Shown here piece after piece: positions 19,203 through 29,200 of a stretch of DNA of 64,000 bases. The stretch comes from CAZVJA01 sp964626885 (lineage in GTDB: Bacteria; Planctomycetota; Planctomycetia; Planctomycetales; Planctomycetaceae). Made by a program: the position numbers and the translations under genes. Within the stretch, counting starts at the first letter, position 1. The number at the start of each line of letters is the position of its first letter. The notes below the pieces were generated by a model. It did not search any database and was not told the DNA's origin. It was given only the letters and a program-made list of their open reading frames with translations. The stretch covers positions 1 through 64,000 of the forward strand of contig CAZVJA010000001.1 in NCBI GenBank assembly GCA_964626885.1. The letters run 5' to 3'.

Positions 19203-19730
19203 ATGCGACGAGTTCTGGGAAATCGGCTCTTCCGAAAAAACATCCTGCTCGCGGGAATCGCCGGGGCGGTCTTGAGTCTGGTTCTTTGCATCCAGGCTTA
19301 CACCGCCCCGAAGAAGCCAAAAAACGACAAGCCGGCGCTGCGAGCCTTCATGCGTACCAAGCTCGAAGCCTCCCAGCAGATTCTGGAAGGACTCTGCACC
19401 GAGAATTTCGGGCTGATCGGCACCGGAGCGGACTCATTGAAAAAAATCGGGTCGGCCGAGGAATGGCGGATCTCGAACGATGCAACGTATAGCCAGCGCA
19501 GTGCCGAATTCATTCGCGTCGCGGAACGACTTAAAAAAGCGGCCGATGAAAAGAAGACCGACGGCGTCGCTCTTACCTGGATCGAGGCCACAATGAGCTG
19601 CATCGAATGCCATCGCTGGGTGCGCGCCGAGTTGATTGCGAAAGGGAAGCAGAACGCTGACTCATCAGAACTTGCCAGGCTGGAAGCCATCGACGGGCGG
19701 CTCGTGGAGTATCTCTCGGGTGCGAAGTGA
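19203..19730 (+). CDS. Small exported one-haem (CXXCH) protein, cytochrome c'-like
   Basis: A 175-aa protein with an N-terminal signal or anchor (residues 13-33, hydrophobic LLAGIAGAVLSLVLCI) and a single C-terminal haem-binding motif CIECH near residue 137. The rest is mostly helical and charged, which suggests a cytochrome c'-like four-helix bundle, although similarity to that family is weak by eye. It should be periplasmic and could be an electron carrier or sensor. GAGGAG precedes the ATG. It is the only gene downstream of the structured leader and terminator, so it is probably regulated by attenuation. Confidence 0.7.
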   Translation: MRRVLGNRLFRKNILLAGIAGAVLSLVLCIQAYTAPKKPKNDKPALRAFMRTKLEASQQILEGLCTENFGLIGTGADSLKKIGSAEEWRISNDATYSQRSAEFIRVAERLKKAADEKKTDGVALTWIEATMSCIECHRWVRAELIAKGKQNADSSELARLEAIDGRLVEYLSGAK

Positions 19731-20154
19731 CCCGCGATTTTAGGATCTGGCTTTGGTCTGAGATAACGCCCCTGCAACTGGGGGGATTGGGTGATTTGCG
19801 CGAAGGCTGCTCAGCGATGGCACGGCGTTTGCCAATGGGTAGGGAGACTTCGAACGGGAGTCGCCTGCAAGGTTGCTGAACGATCGAGACCGATGCTTTC
19901 ACATCGGCACGAAAAGCATGCAATTTAAGCAGTTATCGACTTCCGTCACTCCGTGGACGTCCCATGAGTGAGAGTTTCAACCGCCCAAGGATTGGACATA
20001 TCTGCAAATGATCGCCGCATATCTTTCAACTCAATTCTTGAATCCCACGAATTCTGCTCTCCACAATTGCAAATCGACCGGTACACTGAACGCTGCCCCA
20101 ACTGAGCCGATTCATCGACCTCAGATCGATGTTCGCCAAACGAGGAGCGCTCTT
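19731..20154. other. Intergenic stretch, no recognised feature
   Basis: There is no convincing gene, terminator or promoter in these 424 bp. The last part carries the ribosome-binding site GAGGAG (20142-20147) of the next gene. In-frame codons reach back to 20008, but they have no ribosome-binding site and look non-coding. Confidence 0.5.
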
Positions 20155-20520
20155 ATGGGAAGAAGGAAGGACTCAGGACAGCCGGTTTTTCTGTCGGACA
20201 GTGGAAGAATTCTGCAGTCGATGATCGAAACGGTGCGAATTGGGAGCGAACCGATCCGCCCCCCCGCGGAAGTGGAATGTCAGCCGCACCACATCGAGCA
20301 CGAGGTCCAGCGGCAGTTGCTGTCGCGGCCGGAGTTGCAGTTCTCATCGCTTGTCATCCGCCGCATGCCGAACGGCGTCTGCCTGGAGGGTGTCCTCGAG
20401 GTCGAGAACGAAGCTCCGGATATCTGTGAACTTGTCCGCCGGGTCTGCGGTGTCAACGAGGTGCTGAATCACCTTGTGGTGCGCCGCGCGGTCAGCGAAC
20501 AATGCTCGGCTCTGGAATAG
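20155..20520 (+). CDS. BON-domain-like small protein
   Basis: A 121-aa protein with no signal peptide. The C-terminal 70 residues fit the BON pattern: a helix (HIEHEVQRQLL), strands ending NGVCLEGVLEVE, a second helix, and the closing VCGVNEVLNHLVV. BON domains bind lipids or other surfaces; no function can be assigned here. The start at 20155 is set by GAGGAG 8 bp upstream. A second BON protein with similar build lies at 55340-55651. Confidence 0.7.
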   Translation: MGRRKDSGQPVFLSDSGRILQSMIETVRIGSEPIRPPAEVECQPHHIEHEVQRQLLSRPELQFSSLVIRRMPNGVCLEGVLEVENEAPDICELVRRVCGVNEVLNHLVVRRAVSEQCSALE

Positions 20521-20613
20521 ATTGCACGAACACGTTGCGGAATTGAGCGGGCGAATGCAAGCTTGAGCGGAACGTTTCACTCTTGGATCGCGCCCGTTTC
20601 TCTCAGACTGCAG

Positions 20614-23600
20614 TTATAAAGTTGCCATCGCGGGGCGGTTGCCGGAGTGTGTCGGCATCGCCCCGTTTTTCTTTCGCGGCGGCGAATGCAGGCGGATGTG
20701 CTCTTCGCCCAGCACCGCTTCCAGTTCCGCCCGCAGATTGCTGTTGCACGAAACCTTCATTCCCCCGGTTGGGGTGAGCAGATAACGGAAAGAGCGGCCC
20801 GGATTGTCTGGATCGCTGGAATCGACGACGACGATCACTTCCGTCGATCCGGGATATCGTTTGAGAATATCGCGGACGCGAAGCATGTCCTGTTCGGAAT
20901 GCAGACCGCGCTGGAACTTGAGTGCCACCTGCGTGGTGAACTCGCGATCCGCCTCTTCGAGCGTGAGCAGCTTGTTGACGATCAGGTTCGGCTCGCGTCC
21001 GCGGCGGTCGGCCCGGCCACGGACGTAGCAAACCAGCTCCGCTCGAATCTGTTCGCCATACTTCGCGTATTCCTCGGGCCACATGATGCACCGCACAATT
21101 CCCTGCGGCGTCTCGAAGTCGAAGTTGACGTATTTGGAGTGCCCGTTGCGGCTCGGCTTTTTGGTCGACGCTTTCTTGATCGCTGCGATCATTCCGCCCA
21201 GAAGCACCTCTGTCTTCTCATCGACGTCGCCGAGTTCCTTGACGGAATGTGTGGCGTGCCGCGTGATCTCGTCGGCGTGCTCGGTCAGCGGATGAGAAGT
21301 GAGATAAAAGCCGAACACTTCCTTTTCACCAGCGAGCCGCTGGGCGTGAGTCCACTCGGGGGCATCGGGAACCGACACGGGAACTGCTTCTCCCTCCGCA
21401 GATTCCTCCGCATCGCCGAAGAGATTTTTCTGTCCACGCTGACGATCGCGGTGCATCGCCGCGGCCGACTGCACCGCACGTTCGACCACGAGCATGTGCT
21501 GCGCGCGATTCGGCCCGAGACTGTCGAGCGCGCCAGCTTTGATCAGCAATTCCAGGCTCGCACGGCTCAAAACCTTCGGATCGACCCGTTCGGCGAGTTC
21601 GAAGATGCTGGTAAACGGTCCATTCGCCGCCCGCTCTTCCACGATGGCCTTGACGACCCCTTCCCCTAGGCCTTTGATGGCCCCCAGACCGAATGTCAGC
21701 TTCTCTCCCACGACGCTGAACTCGACGTCCGAACGGTTCACGTCCGGCGGAAGCACCTCGATCTTCATCCGCCGCGCGTCGTCGATATGTTCGGAGATGC
21801 GGTCCGAACTCTCCATTCCGCAGGAGAGCAACGCCGCCATGAATTCACACGGATAGTGCGCCTTGAGATACGCCGTCTGAAAGGCCACCGCGCCGTAGGC
21901 GGTCGAGTGCGACTTGTTGAAGCCGTAACCGGCGAACTTTTCGATCAGCTCGAAGAGTTCGACGGCGACCTTCTCATCGAGGCCGTTCTTACGGGCGCCG
22001 GCGATGTATTCCTCTCGGTAGCCGGCGATGATCTTCTCTTTCTTCTTGCTGATCGCCTTGATGCAGCGATACGCGCTGGAGAGCTCGATTCCCCCGACGC
22101 GGTTCAGAATCCGCATCACCTGTTCCTGGTAGACCATGACGCCGTAGGTCTCCGCCAGGATTTCATCGACGATGGGGTGCACCTTCGGCACCGGCTCCTG
22201 CCCATGCTTGACGTTGACGTACGTCATCACCATCCCCCCTTCGAGCGGGCCGGGACGGTACAAGGCCGAGGTGGCGATAATGTCGTTGAAGCTGTCGGGC
22301 CTCATCTTGGTCAACAAATCGCGCATGCCGCCGCTTTCGAGCTGAAAGATCCCTTTCGTCTCGCCGCGCTGCAGCAATTCGTATGTCTTCCGGTCGTCGA
22401 GGGGGAGCTTTACCGGGTCAATGTCGATACCACGGTGCTTGCGGACATTCTGCACCGCCTTGTCGAGAATCGTCAGGTTCCGCAGACCGAGAAAGTCCAT
22501 TTTCAATAAGCCCGCCTGCTCGACGGTCGGGCCGTCCCACTGCGTGATGATGTCTTCCTTGCCGGTGATCGTTTGCAGCGGGATGTACTGCGCGAGCGGT
22601 TTATCGGCGACGACGACGCCGGCGGCGTGCGTCCCGGCGCTGCGTGCCAGTCCCTCCAGGCGAATCGCGATGTCGATCATCTCGCGAATTTGCGGATCCT
22701 GGTCGTACGCTTCCTTGAGTTCCGCGCTCTCCTTGAGCGCGTCCTTCAATTTGATGTTGAGCGTGTCGGGGACCATCTTGCAGATCTCGTCGACGCGCGG
22801 CAGCGGGACCGAGAGCGCCCGGCTGACATCGCGGATCGCAGCTTTGGCCTTCAGCGTGCCAAACGTGCCAATCTGCGCGACGTTCGCCTCACCGTATTTC
22901 TCTTTGGTGTAATCGATGACCAGTTGCCGGCGATCGCGGCAGAAGTCGATGTCGATATCGGGAGGCTCGGTCCTGCTCGGATCGAGAAACCGCTCGAACA
23001 GCAGGTCGTACTTAAGCGGGCAGACGTTGCTCAACTTGAGCAGGTAAGCGACGATCGCCCCGCAGGCCGAGCCGCGCGCCTGGCAGGGAATCTGGTTCTC
23101 TTCCGCGAACCGCACAAAATCCCAGACGATGAGGAAATAGCTCGCGTACCCCATTTTCTCGATGACGCCGAGCTCGTATTCGAGCCGTTGGCGGTGCGCG
23201 TCGCTGACTTCGTCCCCGTACCGCTCCGGCAGGCGGTCCTCACAGAGCTCGCGCAGGTACTGGATATCCGTCTTTTGCGCGGGAGGAGCAAAGACCGGAA
23301 AGTGTCGGACGGTCAGGTCGAGGTTGATGTCGGCCCGGTCGGCGATTTCCTGCGTGCGGGCGACGGCGTCGGCATGATCGGGAAACGCCGCGTACATTTC
23401 TTCCGGCGTACGGACGAAGAACTGCTCGCCGGTCATCCGCATGCGGTTCTGATCGCTGCGGTTCGCGCGGGTGTTCACGCACAACAACACGTCATGGGCG
23501 TCGGCGTCTTCGCGATTGAGGTAGTGAGCGTCGTTCGTTGCAACGAGCGGCAGCCCCATCCGGCGGGCAAGGTCGATCGTGCCGTCGGCGCACTGTTTCT

Positions 23601-24159
23601 GAATGTCGAGCCCGGCGTTCTGAATTTCGAGATAGAACCGGTCGCCGAAGACGCTGTGATACCACGCGATCAGTTGCTCCGCTTCATGCATCCGCTCGCC
23701 GAGAATATGCTGCGACAGTTCGCTCGCGGCGCAGCCGGAGAGGCAGATCAAGCCTTCGTTGTGCGCTTCGAGCAGTTCTTTATCGATCCGCGGCTTGTAA
23801 TAGAACCCTTCCAGGTAAGCGATGGACGCCATGGTGGTCAGGTTCTTAAATCCCTGGCGGTTAATAGCCAGCAGCGTGAGGTGGTAGCTGGCTTCCTTCA
23901 TGCGGGTGGCGGAGCGTTCGGTCCGCTTCCGCGGAGCGATGTACGCCTCGTAGCCGATGATCGGATTGATTCCCTGCGATTTGCAGGCGTTATAGAACTC
24001 GAGCGCGCCGTACAGGTTGCCGTGATCGGTGATCGCGGCGGCGTTCATCCCGCATTCCTTGGTCTTTTTGACAAGATCGGGAATACGGGTGGCGCCGTCG
24101 AGCAGACTGTAGTGCGTGTGACAATGCAGATGGACGAAGGGTTGCGCGACGTCGCTCAT
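20614..24159 (-). CDS. dnaE: DNA polymerase III subunit alpha
   Basis: An 1181-aa replicative polymerase of the DnaE1 type. In order it has a PHP domain with metal-site motifs HLHCHTHYSLLDG and ITDHGNLYGALEF; the palm with catalytic aspartates in PDIDIDF (D401, D403); fingers with the GPLEGGMV region; a helix-hairpin-helix; and an OB fold near the C-terminus. D401/D403 coincide with the numbering of the E. coli enzyme, which supports this start; an ATG 6 bp upstream is also possible. A minus-strand promoter with a perfect TATAAT is at 24265-24293. Confidence 0.98.
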   Translation of the reverse strand: MSDVAQPFVHLHCHTHYSLLDGATRIPDLVKKTKECGMNAAAITDHGNLYGALEFYNACKSQGINPIIGYEAYIAPRKRTERSATRMKEASYHLTLLAINRQGFKNLTTMASIAYLEGFYYKPRIDKELLEAHNEGLICLSGCAASELSQHILGERMHEAEQLIAWYHSVFGDRFYLEIQNAGLDIQKQCADGTIDLARRMGLPLVATNDAHYLNREDADAHDVLLCVNTRANRSDQNRMRMTGEQFFVRTPEEMYAAFPDHADAVARTQEIADRADINLDLTVRHFPVFAPPAQKTDIQYLRELCEDRLPERYGDEVSDAHRQRLEYELGVIEKMGYASYFLIVWDFVRFAEENQIPCQARGSACGAIVAYLLKLSNVCPLKYDLLFERFLDPSRTEPPDIDIDFCRDRRQLVIDYTKEKYGEANVAQIGTFGTLKAKAAIRDVSRALSVPLPRVDEICKMVPDTLNIKLKDALKESAELKEAYDQDPQIREMIDIAIRLEGLARSAGTHAAGVVVADKPLAQYIPLQTITGKEDIITQWDGPTVEQAGLLKMDFLGLRNLTILDKAVQNVRKHRGIDIDPVKLPLDDRKTYELLQRGETKGIFQLESGGMRDLLTKMRPDSFNDIIATSALYRPGPLEGGMVMTYVNVKHGQEPVPKVHPIVDEILAETYGVMVYQEQVMRILNRVGGIELSSAYRCIKAISKKKEKIIAGYREEYIAGARKNGLDEKVAVELFELIEKFAGYGFNKSHSTAYGAVAFQTAYLKAHYPCEFMAALLSCGMESSDRISEHIDDARRMKIEVLPPDVNRSDVEFSVVGEKLTFGLGAIKGLGEGVVKAIVEERAANGPFTSIFELAERVDPKVLSRASLELLIKAGALDSLGPNRAQHMLVVERAVQSAAAMHRDRQRGQKNLFGDAEESAEGEAVPVSVPDAPEWTHAQRLAGEKEVFGFYLTSHPLTEHADEITRHATHSVKELGDVDEKTEVLLGGMIAAIKKASTKKPSRNGHSKYVNFDFETPQGIVRCIMWPEEYAKYGEQIRAELVCYVRGRADRRGREPNLIVNKLLTLEEADREFTTQVALKFQRGLHSEQDMLRVRDILKRYPGSTEVIVVVDSSDPDNPGRSFRYLLTPTGGMKVSCNSNLRAELEAVLGEEHIRLHSPPRKKNGAMPTHSGNRPAMATL

Positions 24160-24264
24160 GGTCATCCTGCTCCGGTGCTGCGTGGCGGTCGATCCGTTGT
24201 CTGTCCCCTGACTTGCCGCCAGGATGTGACGACATTCGTCTGCCAACGGGCGGGGCGAGGCGTG

Positions 24265-24293
24265 ATTATAACACGCCGGCTGTGCCAACCCAA
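24265..24293 (-). promoter_or_regulatory. Probable dnaE promoter
   Basis: On the minus strand, TTGGGT (24293-24288) is followed after exactly 17 bp by TATAAT (24270-24265), about 100 bp upstream of the dnaE start. The -10 is perfect and the -35 keeps TTG. Confidence 0.55.
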
Positions 24294-24367
24294 CGATTCA
24301 ACGGCACATGGGTAGTGGCTTAGAGATGCGTTGCTGGCGGGTGTCCGGCGAGATTTGCCACATTCCG

Positions 24368-24376
24368 TGGTATAAT
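24368..24376 (+). promoter_or_regulatory. Extended -10 promoter of the small gene at 24383
   Basis: TGGTATAAT is a perfect extended -10 element (TGnTATAAT). No -35 is seen at 17 bp, which extended -10 promoters can do without. The expected transcription start, 6-7 bp downstream, falls on the ATG at 24383, which predicts a leaderless mRNA. Confidence 0.5.
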
Positions 24377-24382
24377 TCTGGC

Positions 24383-24679
24383 ATGTGTGCGTATAGGCGC
24401 AGTGATGACAAGTCCGAGGCTGGCCCTCGAAGGCGCAATGCAAACCGCGGTGCACTCTTGGCTTGTGGAATCCCGAGCGAGGTTGCGGACTCCGATCGTC
24501 ATTGGAATTATGTGCTACTCCACGGAAATGATTACTACGGAACCGGTTGGGACACTTCTTGGATTACGCAGGCACAAGCACGGACACTGCTTGACTTGTT
24601 GCTGCCACAGTTCAAAAGCACAGAATGCTACGATATTTTCAGATACTTGAAACTGCGCGCAGAGTCCGCACCTGGATGA
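24383..24679 (+). CDS. Small hypothetical protein, predicted leaderless
   Basis: A 98-aa protein of unknown family. The N-terminal third is basic and polar. The rest looks like a small folded domain (WNYVLLHGNDYYGTGWDTSW, then a helix QARTLLDLLLPQF). The reading frame is open on the plus strand, is not an antisense shadow of a neighbouring gene, and its base composition is AT-richer than its neighbours, which may indicate acquisition. The start is placed at the ATG 6 bp after the TATAAT box; there is no ribosome-binding site. Confidence 0.45.
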   Translation: MCAYRRSDDKSEAGPRRRNANRGALLACGIPSEVADSDRHWNYVLLHGNDYYGTGWDTSWITQAQARTLLDLLLPQFKSTECYDIFRYLKLRAESAPG

Positions 24680-24802
24680 GTATTTCAGGCTCTCGTCGTA
24701 GCGTCGAGCAACTCGCGAATCGTCCAGCCATGATCAGCGAGCCCTCGTATGTCGACGGAGATGCGCGGCAACACAATTCTCGGCGAGAATTCGCCCGAAA
24801 AT

Positions 24803-26248
24803 TTACGCCAGCATTTTCTCGACCACATGCCCGTGGATGTCGGTCAGGCGGAAGTCGCGGCCGGCGTGGCGGAATGTGAGCCGCTCGTGGTCGAAGCCGA
24901 GCAGATGCAGAATGGTCGCCTGCAGGTCGTGCACATGGACCGGGTCTTCCACAACATGGAAGCCAAGTTCGTCGGTCGCTCCGAGCGTGATGCCGGGCTT
25001 CACCCCGCCCCCCGCCATCCACATGCTGTATGCTTGCGGATGGTGATCGCGCCCCAAGCTGCGGCCGAGCGCGGGGTTGCTTTCGACCATCGGCGTGCGG
25101 CCGAATTCGCCCCCCCAGATCACGAGCGTTTCGTCGAGCATTCCCCGCTGCTGGAGATCCCGGACGAGCGCGGCCGCCCCCTGGTCCGTCTTCTGGCAGT
25201 TGCCCCGATGGTTGCCGATGACGTCGCTATGCGCATCCCAACCCTCGTTGTAAATGTTGATGAACCGCACGCCGCGCTCGACCATTCGCCGCGCCAGCAG
25301 GCATGCCCGGGCGAACGACGGCTTCTCGGGATCGACGCCGTACATCTCCAGCGTTTCTTTTGACTCGCTCTTGAGATCCATTAACTCGGGCGCGGAGGTT
25401 TGCAAACGGCTCGCCATTTCGTACGAAGCGATCCGCGTCGCAATTTCGGGATCGCCGACGACACCAAGACGGCGACGATTCAAGTCCCCCACGAGGTCCA
25501 GCGTGTCGCGCTGCGTCCCCTCATCGATCCCGGCCGGGCGGCCGACGTTCAGAATCGGGTCTCCCTGGTTGCGCAGCCGCACACCGTTGTACACGGTCGG
25601 CAGGAACCCGCTCGACCAGTTGGCTGCTCCGCCGCTGATCCCCGCACCGGTCGACATCACCACGAATGCAGGCAAATCGTTTGTCTCGGCTCCCAACCCG
25701 TACAACACCCAAGCGCCGAGGCTGGGACGACCGGGCTGCGAGAAGCCGGTGTTGAGGAAAATCTGCGCCGGGGCATGATTGAACTGATCGGTGCGGATCG
25801 AGCGGATCAGGCAGACATCGTCAATGATGCTTCCCAGGTGCGGCAAGACCTCGGCCAACAGCGTGCCGTTGGAACCATAGGGCTTGAACTTGAACTGCGG
25901 GCCAAGCGCGGCGGCATCGGAACGAATGAACGCGTACCGTTGGCCGCCGATGATTTCCGGCGGAATCGGCCGGCCTTGGTACTCCGCCAGCTTCGGCTTG
26001 TAATCGAACAGATCGAGGTGACTCGGCGCCCCCGCCATAAAGAGGTGTATCACCGCGCGGGCTTTCGGCGCGAAGTGCGCGGCTTTCGGGGCCATTGGCC
26101 CGGCGCCGGAAACTGTCGCGGCGGAGGCCCCACCACGGAGCGCGTCGGTCAACAGCGATGCCAGCGCAATCTTCCCGACGCCGACTCCGCACTCCTTGAA
26201 GAAGTGCCGGCGCGTCACTGCGAGCGGATTGAAGGGACTGTTGGGCAT
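24803..26248 (-). CDS. DUF1501 family protein, Tat-exported
   Basis: A 481-aa member of the planctomycete DUF1501 family (alkaline-phosphatase/sulfatase-like fold). A Tat motif (VTRRHFFKECG) lies at residues 12-22, followed by a hydrophobic stretch. Family motifs are HLFMAGAPSHLDLFDYKP near the start, EFGRTPM and GRDHHPQAYSMWMAGGGV. It lies 15 bp downstream of the PSD1/cytochrome gene, the usual pairing in this phylum. The biochemical role is unknown; partners are thought to act together at the cell envelope. The ATG at 26248 is used. Confidence 0.93.
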   Translation of the reverse strand: MPNSPFNPLAVTRRHFFKECGVGVGKIALASLLTDALRGGASAATVSGAGPMAPKAAHFAPKARAVIHLFMAGAPSHLDLFDYKPKLAEYQGRPIPPEIIGGQRYAFIRSDAAALGPQFKFKPYGSNGTLLAEVLPHLGSIIDDVCLIRSIRTDQFNHAPAQIFLNTGFSQPGRPSLGAWVLYGLGAETNDLPAFVVMSTGAGISGGAANWSSGFLPTVYNGVRLRNQGDPILNVGRPAGIDEGTQRDTLDLVGDLNRRRLGVVGDPEIATRIASYEMASRLQTSAPELMDLKSESKETLEMYGVDPEKPSFARACLLARRMVERGVRFINIYNEGWDAHSDVIGNHRGNCQKTDQGAAALVRDLQQRGMLDETLVIWGGEFGRTPMVESNPALGRSLGRDHHPQAYSMWMAGGGVKPGITLGATDELGFHVVEDPVHVHDLQATILHLLGFDHERLTFRHAGRDFRLTDIHGHVVEKMLA

Positions 26249-26263
26249 GATAGACAACTCGTA

Positions 26264-29200
26264 TTACTCTTTGGTGATGGCTTCGTCGAGATTGAACACC
26301 GCTCGCGCGAGGAGGGTCCACGCCGCCAGTTCCGCACGGTCGACTCCCGCAGGAGGTGGGCCATCGGCTTCCGGCACAAGTGGTCCCCAGCTATCGGGGG
26401 AGGATTTCAGCTTCTCTCGCTGTCTGCGAACAAAATCCACGAGCCGACTCAACTCTTCCGGCGCCGGGGGCCTCGCCAGACAATTGCGGAACATCCTCAT
26501 CGCCCGGGCTTCATCGGTTGGTTCCGCGGTTTGCAGGACCGAGCGCGCCAGCCAGCGGGATGTTTCGACGAACACCTCGTCATTGAGCGCGGTCAATGCC
26601 TGGAGTGGAGTGTTGGAAATCTCTCGCCGTGCGATACAAACCTCGCCGGTCGGTCCGTCGAATGTCGCGAACATCGCGTATGGCGCGCTCCGTTTGGAAA
26701 ATGTATACAACCCCCGACGGTAACGGTCCGCTCCTTGGCTCACGGTCCACGACAACGCACCGTAGGTTCCCTCCGATGTGACGCCGGCCGGCTGTGGCGG
26801 GAATACGCTCGGGCCGCCCAAACGGGATGCGAGCAAACCACTCTCGCGAAGTGCGGCGTCGCGAACCATTTCGGCATCCAGCCGCACCCGCGGAAACCGT
26901 GACAGCCATTTGCCGTCCGGATCTTTCTGCAGTGCCTCGGGGGAGACATATGACGACTGCCGATAAGTTGCGCTTGTCACGATCAGGCGGTGCATCTGTT
27001 TCATCGACCAGCCGCGGTTCATGAACTCGACCGCCAGCCAATCGAGCAGGTCGGAATGCGTCGGGGATTCACCCTGGTAGCCGAAATCTTCCGTCGTGCG
27101 CACGATTCCGCGTCCGAAGATCGTCCCCCATTGCCGGTTCATGGTCACGCGGGCGACGAGCGGGTTGTCTCGACTGACGAGCCAGCGGGCAAACTCCAGG
27201 CGGTTCTGCGGCAATGTATTCGGTGCGGGGAACATCGGAAGCAGGCCGGGCTCAACCCGGTCCTTCGGCTGCAAAAACTCCCCGCGCTTGTGGATGAAAG
27301 TCGGCCGCGGGTTCGTCGCCGGCCGTTCTTGCATCACCAGCGTGGTCGGCATGGCCGGAAGCGACTTTTGCAGTTTTTCGATCTCTTTGCGCGCTTCCGC
27401 AAGTTCGGGCGCGGTTTCCGCGAAGTACTTCCGCAGCACCTCGGTTTGCCCAGCTGTTCGTTGATCGGAGGGAATGAGAAGTAAATCATCGGTCGTGCGG
27501 GGAGCCACCTTCTCTCCCTCCGCAAACGGCTTGTCGCTGACCGAAATGCGGAATCGCCCCAAACCGGCGGAGTAATAACGTTCGAAGAGCAGTGAGAGCT
27601 TGAGCGACTTCGCCCCTTGAATGGGCTCGCGAAGAGTGAACACGGCCGAGTGCTCGTGCCCCTGCCCGCCGTTGATCGACCAGCCGGTTTGCTGATTGCC
27701 GTCGATCGCAGTGGCCGCGGTGTTGTTGCCGTTGGCATACGATTGCGCGGCGGACGCCATCGGCAGCTTGTTCCCGTCCGCCAGAATAGTAACTTCGCTC
27801 AGGAAAAAGTCGCCGAACGGTCCTTCGTAATAGACACGTCCGGGACCGTGATTCGGCAGGCGATCGTCGGGGATGGCGTCGATTCGCAGAGCCGTGATTC
27901 TCTCCGGTACGTTTTCGAAGGCCAATTCGTAACGATCACTTTTCGATTGGTCGCCGCTGGCGAACACAGAACCGTCATCGAGAACCGTCAGCAGCGGCAA
28001 GTTGCTCGCGGCCGACGCGGGACGCAAATTGGTCCACGCGATCGACTGCGCATGTCGCTGGGCAAGCCATTCCTGGAACTTTTTCTCGAACTCCTGCTCG
28101 GCCGTCGTGGCGGCTTCGTGGGGGAATTTGGATGGAAGCGCCGCGGTAAGGGCCGCGATCTGCTGTTCTATCTGCTGTCGTTGGCGTTCGACTTCCGCGT
28201 CCGGCACGTCGATCGTCGGCTCATTCGCGTTGTTGAGAAACGCCATCGTCCGGTAAAAGTCTCGCTGTGGAATCGGGTCGAATTTGTGCGTGTGGCATTG
28301 CACGCAACCCATCGTCAGCCCTATCCAGACCGTGCCGGTCGTGTTCACGCGATCGACCATCGCGTAGAAACGAAACTCCAGCGGGTCGATTCCCCCCTCC
28401 TCGTTGAGCAGCGTGTTTCGGTGGAATCCCGTGGCGATCCGCTCGGCGAGCCCCGCTTTGGGGAGCATATCGCCGGCCAGTTGGTCGATGGTGAATTCGT
28501 CGAACGGCTTGCCCGCGTTGATCGCGTTGATCACCCAGTCGCGGTACGGCCAAATGGACCGCATGCGATCCTTCTCGTAGCCGTTGGTATCCGCGTAACG
28601 GGCGAGATCCAGCCAGCGGCGCGCCCATCGTTCCCCATAATAGGGGGACGCCAGCAAACGATCGACAAGACGGTCGTACGCATCGGGCGCGTCGTCCGAC
28701 ACAAACGCGTCCACTTCTTCAGGCGTCGGAGGAAGGCCGATGAGATCGAGATACACGCGGCGGACCAGTGTGTGCTTGTCGGCGGGTGGATTCGGTGCCA
28801 GTCCATGCGCTTCCAGCCGCGCGAGGATGAAATAGTCGATGGCATTCCGCGGCCAGTCTTGTTGCGTGACATGGGGCAGCGGCGATTGCCGGGGAGGCTC
28901 GAACGCCCAGTGCTTTTCGTATGGAGCCCCCGCCGCGATCCAGTCGGCGAGAATCTTCTTCTGGTGTTCGCTCAGCGGTTTGTTCGCGGCCGCCGGGGGC
29001 ATCTGCTCGTCGGGATCGTTAGACAAGATTCGCCGGATCAGCTCGCTGGCGTCGGGCTTTCCGGGAACGATGGTCGTCTTTCCCGAGCCGAGTTCTTTGG
29101 TCGCGGATTCGCGCTGGTCGAGCCGCAGGTCAGCCTCTCGCGCGTCTGCGTCGGGGCCGTGACATTTGAAACAGTGCCCGGAAAGGATCGGCCGGACGTC

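Noticed and set aside
22573..24315. Long open frame (580 codons) on the plus strand
   Set aside because: It lies wholly antisense to dnaE, whose motifs are certain; long antisense frames are expected in GC-rich DNA.
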